Shown: positions 44,798 through 53,117, counted from the stretch's first letter. The stretch: 64,000 nucleotides of DNA from Deinococcales bacterium (GCA_025359505.1 JANYHH010000053.1:1-64000), one strand, 5' to 3'. Translations and numbers: made by a program. The notes: generated from the sequence alone by a model not told the origin.

Positions 44798-46393
44798 TCA
44801 CTCGAGCGTCACCAAATACTCGTAGAGATCTGGCCCGCCCGTCCTGACTTCGACGCTCAGTTGCGGCAATGCCGCACCCACCCTCGAGACCAGCCCCTCG
44901 GCTTGCGCTGGGGTGACATTGGCGTTGGTGAAAATCGTGACGATTTCCTGCGTGGTGTACGACCCTTTGAGCATTTCCACCACCGCATCTTCGGATGTGC
45001 CACCGTTGTAGATCAGTGCATCATCGCGCAGCCCGATCACTTCGCCTTCGGTGATTTCGCGTCCGTCAATGCTGGCGGTGCGGCTGGCGTGGGTGACTTC
45101 AAAGGTCAGCACGCGGTTCGCACCAGCCTGCATCGCGGGCAGCAGCTCAGCCACGCTCGAGGTCGGCAGAAACGCCAGTGCCGCGCCCAAGCCCTGCCCG
45201 AGCGTTTTGGTCGGCAGCACGTACAGTCGCTTGTCGGTTGCCAGCTCCGCCGCTTTCTGCGCGGCCATGATGACGTTTTTGTTGTTCGGCAGCACGATCA
45301 CATCGTCGGATTCGACGCTGTTGGCGGCGTCTAGAATGTCTTGCACGCTGGGGTTCTGCGTCTGACCGCCGCTGATGATCCGCACGCCCAGACTGCGGTA
45401 GACCTTGACCAGCCCGTAACCGCTAACGACCGCGACCACGCCCGTCGGCGCGACATCGGTGCGTGAAGCTGCTCCGGCCATGCTGAGGATTTCGGTGTGC
45501 TGTTCACTCATGTCTTCAATTTTGGAGCGCACCATCTTGCCGTAACGGGCGACCATCGCCAGTAAGCCATCCGGGTCGTCGGTGTGAATGTGACCCTTGA
45601 CGAAGCCCTCCGCGCCGACGACCAGCAGCGAATCGCCGAACTCCTGCACGAGTTCGCGGATCTCGGGCGCGGATTTGGTGGCGTTTTCCAACAGGAACTC
45701 CGTGCAGTAGCCAAACTCCTCGTTTTCAAAACCCTCCTGCGCGTATTTCTCAATCACGGGCGCTTCCGGCAAGGCTGTCCCCTCGAGCTTCGCCAGCACA
45801 CCCGTCAGCACGTGCAGGAAACCCGCGCCGCCGCTGTCGACCACGCCCGCTTGCTTCAGCACTGGCAGCAGATTCTGCGTGTTCGCCAGACTGATCCTGC
45901 CCGCCGCAATCGCCGCCTCGAGCAGCGCCGTGACGCTCAGGCTCGAGTCAGCATTGATCGCAGCACGTGCGCCCTCAGCCGTTTCCCTTGCCACAGTCAG
46001 GATCGTGCCCTCGACGGGTTTCATCACGGCCGCGTAACCCATCTGCGCGGCTCGCTCGAGGGCTGTGGTGAGTTGCGTCGCGGTGATCTCTGTTAGGTCG
46101 CGGATCACCTCGGTGAAGCCTTTCAGGAGCTGCGACAAAATCACGCCGCTGTTGCCGCGTGCGCCCAGCAGCGACCCGTAACTGATGGCTCTGGACACCT
46201 CGGACATCTTGCTGTCATCGGCGATGTCCAGCTCGCGGCGCACGCTCTGCATCGTCAAATGCATGTTCGTGCCCGTATCGCCGTCCGGCACGGGGTAGAC
46301 GTTCAGCGCGTTGGTCTCGTCCTTGAACACCCCAAGCCAATCGGTGGCGTAAATAAAGCACGCCGCGAGCTGCTGAGGAGTCAAGCTATGCAC
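44798..46393 (-). CDS. DAK2/DegV-like protein (FakA/YloV type)
   Basis: The 531-residue protein has an N-terminal DhaL-like ATP domain with LNVYPVPDGDTGTNMHLTM near residue 30 and GARGNSGVILSQLLKGF near 75, and the metal-binding Asp residues of fatty-acid kinases. The middle and C-terminal parts include the FakA-specific conserved region (VDSGGAGFLHVLTGVL; VIVLPNNKNVIMAAQKAAEL). FakA phosphorylates fatty acids bound to FakB; no FakB is visible. The GTG start overlaps the asp23-like gene by 8 bases. Confidence 0.87.
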   Translation of the reverse strand: MHSLTPQQLAACFIYATDWLGVFKDETNALNVYPVPDGDTGTNMHLTMQSVRRELDIADDSKMSEVSRAISYGSLLGARGNSGVILSQLLKGFTEVIRDLTEITATQLTTALERAAQMGYAAVMKPVEGTILTVARETAEGARAAINADSSLSVTALLEAAIAAGRISLANTQNLLPVLKQAGVVDSGGAGFLHVLTGVLAKLEGTALPEAPVIEKYAQEGFENEEFGYCTEFLLENATKSAPEIRELVQEFGDSLLVVGAEGFVKGHIHTDDPDGLLAMVARYGKMVRSKIEDMSEQHTEILSMAGAASRTDVAPTGVVAVVSGYGLVKVYRSLGVRIISGGQTQNPSVQDILDAANSVESDDVIVLPNNKNVIMAAQKAAELATDKRLYVLPTKTLGQGLGAALAFLPTSSVAELLPAMQAGANRVLTFEVTHASRTASIDGREITEGEVIGLRDDALIYNGGTSEDAVVEMLKGSYTTQEIVTIFTNANVTPAQAEGLVSRVGAALPQLSVEVRTGGPDLYEYLVTLE

Positions 46394-46754
46394 CTCGAGA
46401 CCCCTTCTTCTTCGCGTTCACACCGGGCTTGGCGACGCCGACGATGTGAACCCGCACCGCCTCGAGTTCAATGCCCGCCATCGCCTTGGCGACGTGCGTG
46501 ATGCGCTCGCGGACGTTCTCGGCGACCGCCGCAATGGCCGTGCCGAACGCGACGACAATGTGAATCTCGACAGTGCGTTTAACACCTTCGCCGCTGACGA
46601 CCACGCCGTCGCGGGCTTGGGATTGCCCAAGAATCTTCTGAATGCCTTCCTTGACGTTCGCCGGGGCCATGCCGACCACGCCGGGGACTTCGTGCGCGGC
46701 CAAACCCAGCAGGCTCGCCAGTGCGTTCTCGGTGACGGTGACTGTACCCTTCAC
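46386..46754 (-). CDS. Asp23/Gls24 family protein
   Basis: The 122-residue protein begins VKGTVTVTENALASLLGLAA, then GVVGMAPA and IHIVVAFGTAIAAVAENVRE, the Asp23 pattern. The GTG at 46754 has GGAG six bases upstream; the longer frame to 46892 runs into the opposite gene and lacks support. Pairing of asp23 and yloV-like genes is conserved in Firmicutes and others. A C-terminal KKKGSRGA tail is basic. Confidence 0.88.
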   Translation of the reverse strand: MKGTVTVTENALASLLGLAAHEVPGVVGMAPANVKEGIQKILGQSQARDGVVVSGEGVKRTVEIHIVVAFGTAIAAVAENVRERITHVAKAMAGIELEAVRVHIVGVAKPGVNAKKKGSRGA

Positions 46755-46832
46755 GGGGCACTCCGATTGGCTTGTGGGGACATGATGCGGCGAATTATAC
46801 GCCGCCGCGCTTGAGGCGTTAGGCTGAACCGC

Positions 46833-48053
46833 ATGACCCCGCTCGAGGCTCGAGAACTGGCGCTGACCGTTGACGCCGATGCTGTCGTCCATTTAGCGCA
46901 GATGCTGGTGCGGATGGACAGCGTAGCTGCGCCCGGACGCCCGTTTGAGGAAGCCATCGCCAGATTCCTCGCGGCGCGGCTCGAGGTGAGTGGCTTTACC
47001 GTGACGATGACAGAGGTCGCGCCGCAGCGCTTGAACGTTGTGGCGGACTGGGATTCCGGGCGGGCGGGCAAACTGCTGATTTTGGAGGGTCACACCGATG
47101 TCGTGACCGAGGGCGAGCGGGGCGCGTGGACTCGAGATCCGTTTAGCGGCGAGATTGCGGACGGGGCGCTGCACGGGCGCGGCAGCGCGGACATGAAGGG
47201 TGGTCTGGCGGCCGCCGTCATCGCGGCGGAAACCCTGAAAATGTACGGCTCGAGCTTGAACGGTGGGTTGCGGCTGCTGATTCCGTGCGACGAGGAGGGC
47301 ATGATGACGGGCATCAAGCGCATGGTCGCGGACGGTCAGCACTTGCGTTCCGACGGCTCGCCTGCCGACGGCGCGATCATTTGCGAACCCGAGGAACTCG
47401 AGCTGTGCCTGTTTCAGCGCGGCGGGATTCGGTTGCGCGTGACGTTCACGGGCGTGCAGGCGCACGGCGCGATGCCGTACGCGGGCAGAAACCCGATTCC
47501 AGCATTGGCGCGGTTCATCTTGGAGCTGCGCGTGATGCAAGACGCATTGCAAGCGCGGCTCGGTGAGCATCCGATGCTCGGTCACGCTTGGATCACGCCC
47601 ACGGTGCTCGAGGCGGGGAGCTGGCCGCAACTGAACGTGATGCACGCTACGGCGCAGGTCGGCGTGGACATCCGCACCGTGCCGGGCGTGACACACGCTG
47701 AAATCTACTCGAGTCTGCACGAAATTCTGGCACGGCTCGAGACCGAAGAGCGCGTGCAGACGCAGCTCGAGGTGATTGATGACCGCCCATGGACGCAGAC
47801 CGCGCCGGATGCGGCGATTGTGCGCTCGCTCGAGGCGGCGTGCGAGCTTGTGCTGGGGCGACCCGCTCGCTACGGTGGCGTGCCCGGCACGACCGATGGC
47901 ACGTTTCTGCACAAGGCGGGCGTGCCGATCGTCACGGTCGGGCCCGGCGACCGCGAGATTCCGCATCAGGTGGACGAGTTCGTGCGCGTGGATGAGTTGG
48001 TCTCGAGTGCGCGGTTGTACGTTGCAGCCGCAGCGCTTTTTTTGACTACTTAG
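46833..48053 (+). CDS. M20 family metallopeptidase/deacylase (ArgE/DapE-like)
   Basis: The 406-residue enzyme has the zinc-site motifs ILEGHTDVVTEGE near residue 88 and HGRGSADMKGGLAAAVIA near 113, the catalytic Glu-Glu in LLIPCDEEGMMTG near 150, and a dimerisation domain (RLRVTFTGVQAHGAMPYAGR). The final metal site includes PGTTDGTFLHKAGVP. It hydrolyses N-acyl amino acids or small peptides. The exact substrate cannot be set. It converges with and overlaps the next gene by 4 bases. Confidence 0.88.
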   Translation: MTPLEARELALTVDADAVVHLAQMLVRMDSVAAPGRPFEEAIARFLAARLEVSGFTVTMTEVAPQRLNVVADWDSGRAGKLLILEGHTDVVTEGERGAWTRDPFSGEIADGALHGRGSADMKGGLAAAVIAAETLKMYGSSLNGGLRLLIPCDEEGMMTGIKRMVADGQHLRSDGSPADGAIICEPEELELCLFQRGGIRLRVTFTGVQAHGAMPYAGRNPIPALARFILELRVMQDALQARLGEHPMLGHAWITPTVLEAGSWPQLNVMHATAQVGVDIRTVPGVTHAEIYSSLHEILARLETEERVQTQLEVIDDRPWTQTAPDAAIVRSLEAACELVLGRPARYGGVPGTTDGTFLHKAGVPIVTVGPGDREIPHQVDEFVRVDELVSSARLYVAAAALFLTT

Positions 48054-49732
48054 CGCTGCTTACGCGGCGCAATTTTCATCGGCAGCGCGTCGAACAACCC
48101 CAGTTGCACGGGATTGGCGGGAACAGGTCGCGGCGGACTCGAGCGGGTGGATTTGGGACGCGTTGCGATAATGACAGGCTGCTTGGTAACTCGAGCGGCG
48201 CGGGTCGGCTCGGGCGTGACAGGCTTTGGGCTGGGTTTCGTGCTCACTCGAGCGGCGCGACGCGATTTCGGGCTTGGCTCTACAGGCACGGTGTGGCGTT
48301 GCGCTCGAGGTTGACTGGCTGGCGCGTTGCGCGATTTGCGCTGCTCTGGGGCAGCTCGAACGGCTTTCAGGGGCGCAGCGACTCGAGCAGCGCGGCGCGG
48401 TCTGGGCGTTGGCTCGAGGGCTGGTTTGCGTTGGCGAGACTTTCGAGGTGCGACAGCGGCGGTCTCAAAGATTGGCTTTTTGGGGCGTGACGGTTTGGCT
48501 GGCGTGACAATCTCGAGCGTTTTCTTCTGTGGTTTCTGCGGGGCTGCTCGAGCAACGCTGGCTTTCGGTGCAACTGTCTCGAGTTTCCGACGTTTGCCAA
48601 TCGCGGCTTTCGGCGACGGTGCAGCCGTCTGCCCAGCTTTGCGTGCGCCCTTGCTGGTCGCGAGCGCTGGCTGTTCGCGCCGCGACGGTTTGGCTCGAGG
48701 AGCTTTGATCGGCGTGACGACCTCGAGCGTTTTCTTTGACGGTTTTTGCGCGGCGACTCGAGGGGCGCTGACTTTCGGTTTGGCGGCAACCTCGAGCGGC
48801 TGGCGTTTGCCGATTGGTGCTTTTGGTGTTGGCACGATCAGCTTGCGCGAGCCTTTGCCACTGACCATCGGTTCAGGCGCTGAGCGTTTGGCTGGAGGCG
48901 TTGGAGCTTTGATCGGCGCGGCAGTCTCGAGGACTGAACGTTTTGTGCGCTTGGGTTGCGGGTCTGAGACAGCAATCTCGAGCGTTTTCTTCAGCGACTT
49001 CTGCGTCCCTGTTCGTGGTGTGATCGCCTCGAGCGGCTGGCGTTTGGTTTTGATTGGCTCAGAGATTGGCGCGACCGTTTGAGCAGCGCGACGCGAACCT
49101 TTTGAATTGGTCTCGAGCAACGGTTTCGTCTTGGTTTCGTTCAGTGCTTTTTCTGGTGCAACCGTTTTTCGTGGGCTGACTGCGACCTCTGCCACTCGAG
49201 GTGACGCGATGCGTTTGGGCAACGCTGGCTTTTGAGGAGCGGCTGTTTTAACTGCGGCGGTTTTTGGCTCACTGGCTGACGTTCGCGGCGCGGTGCGGCG
49301 CTTGGGAGTGATGACCTCTATGACAAGCGGCTTGGCTTCAACTCGAGATGCAGTAGGAGCATGTTTTTTCGCCTCTCTCTGCGGGAGAGGCCGCCGCAGG
49401 CGGGTGAGGGGGGCGAGCGCAGCGAGTTGCTTTTGACGTTCAGGTGCAGCTTTCGCAGCTCGAGCTTTTGGAGTGACTCGAGTTTCCACGGCTGCTGTAA
49501 CTACTTCGACTTGCGGCTCTGGATTGGCGCTGTCCTTGCTGCGGTGCGCGGCTTCTGGTAAGTTACCAGCCCGCCACCCGCTCTGGCAGTGGTGACACCA
49601 GTACGCCTGATCGCCATCTCGGGTGTCCAGCAGGTCTAGTTTCGCGGCGCAGATCGGGCAGCCCAGCACCAACCCTTGACTCGAGGTTCGCTCGAGCGGA
49701 TTTCGCTTATTGTTTTTTATAAACCGCGCCAT
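48050..49732 (-). CDS. Basic repetitive protein with N-terminal zinc ribbon and C-terminal clamp-binding-like motif
   Basis: The 560-residue protein has a zinc ribbon (CPIC near residue 25, CHHC near 46). About 480 residues of Lys/Arg/Ala/Pro-rich sequence follow, with recurring KKTLEIVTPAKPSRPKK-like units. The C-terminus is PVQLGLFDALPMKIAPRKQR. QLGLF (543-547) fits the bacterial beta-clamp-binding consensus QL-x-LF. The low-complexity body resembles histone H1-like DNA-binding tails. A palindromic repeat is read in frame at 49371-49411. The role is inferred to be DNA- or replisome-associated; a long intrinsically disordered tether is equally possible. Confidence 0.7.
   Translation of the reverse strand: MARFIKNNKRNPLERTSSQGLVLGCPICAAKLDLLDTRDGDQAYWCHHCQSGWRAGNLPEAAHRSKDSANPEPQVEVVTAAVETRVTPKARAAKAAPERQKQLAALAPLTRLRRPLPQREAKKHAPTASRVEAKPLVIEVITPKRRTAPRTSASEPKTAAVKTAAPQKPALPKRIASPRVAEVAVSPRKTVAPEKALNETKTKPLLETNSKGSRRAAQTVAPISEPIKTKRQPLEAITPRTGTQKSLKKTLEIAVSDPQPKRTKRSVLETAAPIKAPTPPAKRSAPEPMVSGKGSRKLIVPTPKAPIGKRQPLEVAAKPKVSAPRVAAQKPSKKTLEVVTPIKAPRAKPSRREQPALATSKGARKAGQTAAPSPKAAIGKRRKLETVAPKASVARAAPQKPQKKTLEIVTPAKPSRPKKPIFETAAVAPRKSRQRKPALEPTPRPRRAARVAAPLKAVRAAPEQRKSRNAPASQPRAQRHTVPVEPSPKSRRAARVSTKPSPKPVTPEPTRAARVTKQPVIIATRPKSTRSSPPRPVPANPVQLGLFDALPMKIAPRKQR
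49371..49411. repeat. CCTCTC-type REP-like palindrome inside a coding sequence
   Basis: GCCTCTC-TCTGCG-GGAGAGGC forms a hairpin, followed by GCCGC-AGGCGGGTGAGGG, the same order as the copy at 1650-1703. It is read through in frame by the 48050-49732 gene (residues APLTRLRRPLPQREAK), so it adds about 14 residues. Confidence 0.7.
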
Positions 49733-49796
49733 ATTGTTCTGACTTTAACAGAATCACACGGGTTGTCGCAAGCCCACTCGAGTTAAGCTGGCTGCC

Positions 49797-50903
49797 ATGT
49801 CAGACGCTGTAATCCTCGAGTCGCACAATCCAGACTGGGCGGCGCAGGCGCAGCGCGTCAAAACCCAGCTTCTCGAGACGCTCGGGGCTTGCGGTCACGG
49901 CGGGGTGATCTGGGCGGCGCATCACATCGGTAGCACGGCGATTGCGGGCATTCACGCCAAGCCCGTGCTGGACATCTGCTTGGAGGTTCACCCAGATTTA
50001 CTCAACGACGCGCAGATCGCTACACTCGAGGGTCTGGGCTACATCTACAAAGGCGAGGCGGGCATCGTAGGGCGGCAGTTTTTCAAGGACGATCCGCGCA
50101 CCGTTCACTTGCACGTTTACAAGTTGGACAGCCCAGAGGTCGCGCAGCACAAACTCTTCAGGGATTACCTCAACGCGCACCCCGATCACGCCAGCCGATA
50201 CGACGCGTTAAAGCTCGAGTTGGCCACGCGTTACCAGCACGACCGCGAGGCGTACACCTTGGGCAAGCACGGTTTCATCAGCGAAACCCTCGAGCTGGCG
50301 CAAGTGTGGTGGCTCGAGGAGATCGCGTTTCAGCCCGTGCAGCAGGTAGCGGCAGAGTTTACGGGCGCGGATTTCCAGTGGTTCGTCGGCGCGGGCTGGG
50401 CGCTGGACGCGTGGCTCGAGCGGGTCGGGCGCGTGCACCACGATGTGGACGTGATCGTCTGGCGCGACCAGCAGCTTAAATTGCAATCGTGGCTGATGGC
50501 TCGAGGTTGGACGCTCTACGCCGTCGAGAGCGGCGTTTACAGCCCGTGGCAACGTGGGCAGACCCTCGAGCTGCCGATCTTTCAGATTCACGCGTACAAG
50601 GGCGATACGATGCTCGACTTGATGCTGGCAGAGCGCGATGCGACGCGCTGGCTGTACCGCCGCGACCCACGCGTCTCGAGGGAATTGAGTCGCGCCACGT
50701 TTGAGACGGCGTTTGGCTTTGAAGCGCTCGCGCCAGAGATCGTGCTGCTGTTTAAATCTAAAAGCGCGGGTGGCTCGAGTCGCGCTAAAGACCAAATGGA
50801 TTTCGAGCGCTCCGTCACGCGCCTGCGCCCCGAGGCTCGAGGCTGGCTGCGCGATGCGCTGCTCGTCACCGACCCGCAGCACGAATGGTTACGGCTGCTT
50901 TGA
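49797..50903 (+). CDS. GrpB (UPF0157) domain fused to an ANT(2'')-like nucleotidyltransferase domain
   Basis: Of 368 residues, the first ~170 are a GrpB/UPF0157 domain (NPDWAAQAQRVKTQLLETLG, HHIGSTAIAGIHAKPVLDI, HLHVYKLDSPEVAQHKLFRD). Residues ~190-368 resemble aminoglycoside 2''-adenylyltransferases: VGAGWALDAWLERVGRVHHD followed by VDVIVW, and the late LLFKSKSAG with DFERSVTRL. Both are Pol-beta-type nucleotidyltransferase folds, so the gene is a tandem of two. Antibiotic modification is possible but unproved; small-molecule nucleotidyl transfer is a safer description. Confidence 0.82.
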   Translation: MSDAVILESHNPDWAAQAQRVKTQLLETLGACGHGGVIWAAHHIGSTAIAGIHAKPVLDICLEVHPDLLNDAQIATLEGLGYIYKGEAGIVGRQFFKDDPRTVHLHVYKLDSPEVAQHKLFRDYLNAHPDHASRYDALKLELATRYQHDREAYTLGKHGFISETLELAQVWWLEEIAFQPVQQVAAEFTGADFQWFVGAGWALDAWLERVGRVHHDVDVIVWRDQQLKLQSWLMARGWTLYAVESGVYSPWQRGQTLELPIFQIHAYKGDTMLDLMLAERDATRWLYRRDPRVSRELSRATFETAFGFEALAPEIVLLFKSKSAGGSSRAKDQMDFERSVTRLRPEARGWLRDALLVTDPQHEWLRLL

Positions 50904-51110
50904 CTCGAGGCTGACCAGCACGGCGTTTTTGACGCCCTCGCCAAAGAAGGCGATGCCCGCGTTGAAAACGACCAGCGCCACTGTGCCGTACCAGAACCAC
51001 GGTTCACCCGCTGCCTTGGCCCTCGCCGCGTCAGTCACGAGGGTTAAACCGAAACCGATCAGCGCCAGACCGAGCGGTGAGAACAGTAGCCATTTGACTC
51101 GAGGGTTCAT
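50889..51110 (-). CDS. Small membrane protein, unknown function
   Basis: The 73-residue protein has two helices (WLLFSPLGLALIGFGLTLV and YGTVALVVFNAGIAFFGEG) and a short polar tail. Its start overlaps the stop of the DinB-like gene upstream on the same strand, indicating coupling, and its 3' end overlaps the GrpB fusion gene by 15 bases. Confidence 0.72.
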   Translation of the reverse strand: MNPRVKWLLFSPLGLALIGFGLTLVTDAARAKAAGEPWFWYGTVALVVFNAGIAFFGEGVKNAVLVSLESKQP

Positions 51111-51652
51111 GGATTTATTTTACCCGCCGCTTCGCTGACAGCAGCGGTGTAAGCGTCGCTCTGCCCTCGAGCGACGCTGAGGTTCTGCCAATCCGCGCCG
51201 CGCTGTAATCGTGCCAGCAAGACGATCTGCCCGACGTGATGCGGGTAATGCGCGAGCTGGCGCTGCACCGCTTCGATCACGCTCAGCGTCTCACCGCGAA
51301 TCGTCACCGAGCGCGTCCAATCCGCACCACTCAAGCCCTCGAGCGCCGCAAAAACGGCCGCCCAACCGCCCTCCCAGCGCTGCATCAGCGCGTCTCGAGG
51401 TTCAAACAAATCGCTGAACTCGAGATCGCGGTTGCGGGTCGCACTCTCGCCGTCACTGCCCAGAAAGTTGTCCCAGCGCGAGTGCATATTGCCCGCCATG
51501 TGCTGGACGATCACCGCGATGCTGTTGGAATCGGGCGTGATTGTCACGTGCAACTGCTCGGCGCTCAGTTGCATCATCGCGTTCTCGGCAAGCTGCTTGT
51601 AATAGGCAAAAAATTTCAGGCTCGAGATTTTGAACTCATTGATGAATTCCAT
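51107..51652 (-). CDS. DinB-like (DUF1572) metal-binding four-helix protein
   Basis: The 181-residue protein has the His triad of the DinB/YfiT superfamily: His in VIVQHMAGNMHSRW near residue 51 and two in QLAHYPHHVGQIVLLARL near 137-141. Members bind divalent metal, and some are thiol-dependent transferases; the activity here is unknown. Its first ~25 codons are duplicated in degraded form at 52308-52385. Confidence 0.85.
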   Translation of the reverse strand: MEFINEFKISSLKFFAYYKQLAENAMMQLSAEQLHVTITPDSNSIAVIVQHMAGNMHSRWDNFLGSDGESATRNRDLEFSDLFEPRDALMQRWEGGWAAVFAALEGLSGADWTRSVTIRGETLSVIEAVQRQLAHYPHHVGQIVLLARLQRGADWQNLSVARGQSDAYTAAVSEAAGKINP

Positions 51653-51702
51653 ACCAAATCATAATCACTGGAACTCCCCTTGTGTTTGCCTTACCAATCA
51701 GT

Positions 51703-51718
51703 CATACTGTTTAGTATG
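51703..51718 (+). promoter_or_regulatory. Candidate autoregulatory operator of the MazEF module
   Basis: Perfect inverted repeat CATACT-GTTT-AGTATG whose last three bases are the antitoxin start codon. Such palindromes over the start are typical sites for ribbon-helix-helix antitoxin autorepression. Confidence 0.65.
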
Positions 51719-51964
51719 CAACGAACCTCGACAGCCGCAAAGTGGACGGTCAGTCTGCCCGCCGACCTCGCCCGATTCGTCGAACGCTACCAGCAAACCC
51801 ACGCGCTGGAAAGTCGCAGTGAAGTGATCGCGCAGAGCCTTCGCACGCTGCAGCAAGCAGAGCTGGCACAGGCGTATCGCAACCACGCCGCAGACTGGAA
51901 GCGTGACCCCGAACGCGAATTTTGGGACTCGGCCGCGATTGCCGATGGACTCGAGGAAGGCTGA
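51716..51964 (+). CDS. Ribbon-helix-helix antitoxin (MazE-like)
   Basis: The 82-residue protein has a short basic strand (AAKWTVSLPADLARFVERYQ) and helices (SRSEVIAQSLRTLQQAELAQ), as in RHH antitoxins. The acidic C-terminus (FWDSAAIADGLEEG) probably wraps the toxin. ATG at 51716 lies within the operator palindrome. Its stop overlaps the toxin start by one base (TGATG). Confidence 0.87.
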   Translation: MQRTSTAAKWTVSLPADLARFVERYQQTHALESRSEVIAQSLRTLQQAELAQAYRNHAADWKRDPEREFWDSAAIADGLEEG

Positions 51965-52311
51965 TGTATCCGCGCCGAGGGGATATTTACTTAGCCGATT
52001 TCGAGCCAGCCCGAGCCAACGAAGCCAATAAGCAACGCCCCGCGATCATCGTCACGAACAACAGCGCCAACACGAACGGCTCGAGCGTCGTCGTGATCCC
52101 ACTGTCCGGCAACACCGCCACCATTTACCCGTTCCAAGTGCTGCTGCCCAATCACCGCACTGACCTCGAGCAAGACAGCAAAGCCCAAACCGAGCTGATT
52201 CGCAGCATCTCGAGGGAGCGCCTGCTGAAGCATTTAGGTCACGTGCCCGAGGAATTGATGAGGGATGTGGATGTGAGCATTGGGTTGCATTTGGGGCTGA
52301 CGCTGCGTTAG
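51964..52311 (+). CDS. MazF/PemK family endoribonuclease toxin
   Basis: The 115-residue protein starts MYPRRGDIYLADFEPARANE. RPAIIVTNNSAN, VVVIPLSGN and the C-terminal ELIRSISRERLLKHLG match MazF-type mRNA interferases. Catalytic Arg (in KQRPAII) and Thr-type residues (VTNN region) are present. Together with the upstream RHH gene it forms a standard toxin-antitoxin pair. Confidence 0.9.
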   Translation: MYPRRGDIYLADFEPARANEANKQRPAIIVTNNSANTNGSSVVVIPLSGNTATIYPFQVLLPNHRTDLEQDSKAQTELIRSISRERLLKHLGHVPEELMRDVDVSIGLHLGLTLR

Positions 52312-52385
52312 TCATCCTCGGCAATCTGCTTGTCATAGGCAAAAAACTTCAGGCTCGAGGCTTTGAAGGTGGAAATGAACTCCAT
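52308..52385 (-). pseudogene. Remnant of a second DinB-like gene start
   Basis: On the minus strand ATG at 52385 opens MEFISTFKASSLKFFAYDKQ and stops after 25 codons. It matches the first codons of the DinB-like gene (MEFINEFKISSLKFFAYYKQ), and DNA 52317-52394 aligns with 51584-51661 at about 80%. The MazEF module lies exactly between the two copies. Confidence 0.8.
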
Positions 52386-52409
52386 ATCAGATCACATAGA
52401 CTCCAAGCG

Positions 52410-53117
52410 ATGAAACAACGTTCGCTCGAGCCTCGCGGTGTCGGTCTGATCGGCGGTCTGGCGGTTGGTGCGACGGTTTATTACTATCGCCATATCGTCG
52501 CCGCGTGCCAGCAGCGCGGTTTCGCGCCGCGCTTGATGATTGCCCACGCCGATTTGGAGCGCGTGCTGCCGATGATCGCCAACGCCGAGCGAGCGCCATT
52601 GGCGGATTACCTCGCGGGCTACGTGACTGACTTTAAAAGCGCGAATCTAGCGTTCGCGGCCGTCAGCGCGGTCGCGCCGCACATTTGCAACACGGAACTG
52701 CTCAATCAAAGCGCACTGCCGATCATTGGCTTACTCGAGGTGACAAGGCACGAACTCGAGCGGCTGGGGTTACAGCGCGTGACGCTGTTCGGCAACCGCA
52801 TGAGTATGGAAACGCAATTGTTTGGCGGTCTGCCCGATGTAGAGATCGTGCTGCCCACACCAGATGAAATCACGTTGATCCACGACACGTACAGCGCCAT
52901 CGCCAGAGCCGGTTGCGCCACAGATCAGCAAACGGCTGCGCTGCGCGATCTCGCGCACCGGATCTGCTCGAGGGACAACGTGCAGGCGGTCGTGCTGGCG
53001 GGCACGGATCTGAGCGTGGTGTTTGATGAAACCAACACGGATTTCCCAAGTGTCGACTGCGCGAAGCTGCACGTCCAAGCCATCGTCGAGCGTCTGGCCG
53101 CTGGCATCTCGAGCTAA
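52410..53117 (+). CDS. Aspartate/glutamate racemase family protein lacking the second catalytic Cys
   Basis: The 235-residue protein follows the Asp/Glu racemase layout: VGLIGGLAVGATVYYYRHIV at the start, the first catalytic Cys in APHICNTELL near residue 95, and a KxxLxGT-type region in HELERLGLQRVTLFGNRMSM. The second catalytic motif, usually GCTE, reads LAGTDLS near residue 196, so the second Cys is absent. A one-base mechanism, a related isomerase or lyase, or loss of activity are possible. The stop lies at the foot of the greA terminator. Confidence 0.8.
   Translation: MKQRSLEPRGVGLIGGLAVGATVYYYRHIVAACQQRGFAPRLMIAHADLERVLPMIANAERAPLADYLAGYVTDFKSANLAFAAVSAVAPHICNTELLNQSALPIIGLLEVTRHELERLGLQRVTLFGNRMSMETQLFGGLPDVEIVLPTPDEITLIHDTYSAIARAGCATDQQTAALRDLAHRICSRDNVQAVVLAGTDLSVVFDETNTDFPSVDCAKLHVQAIVERLAAGISS

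Noticed and set aside
48327-49082. Long rightward frames opposite the basic repetitive protein
   Set aside because: They are low-complexity shadows of the Lys/Pro/Ala-rich gene; the zinc ribbon and ribosome-start logic support the leftward frame.
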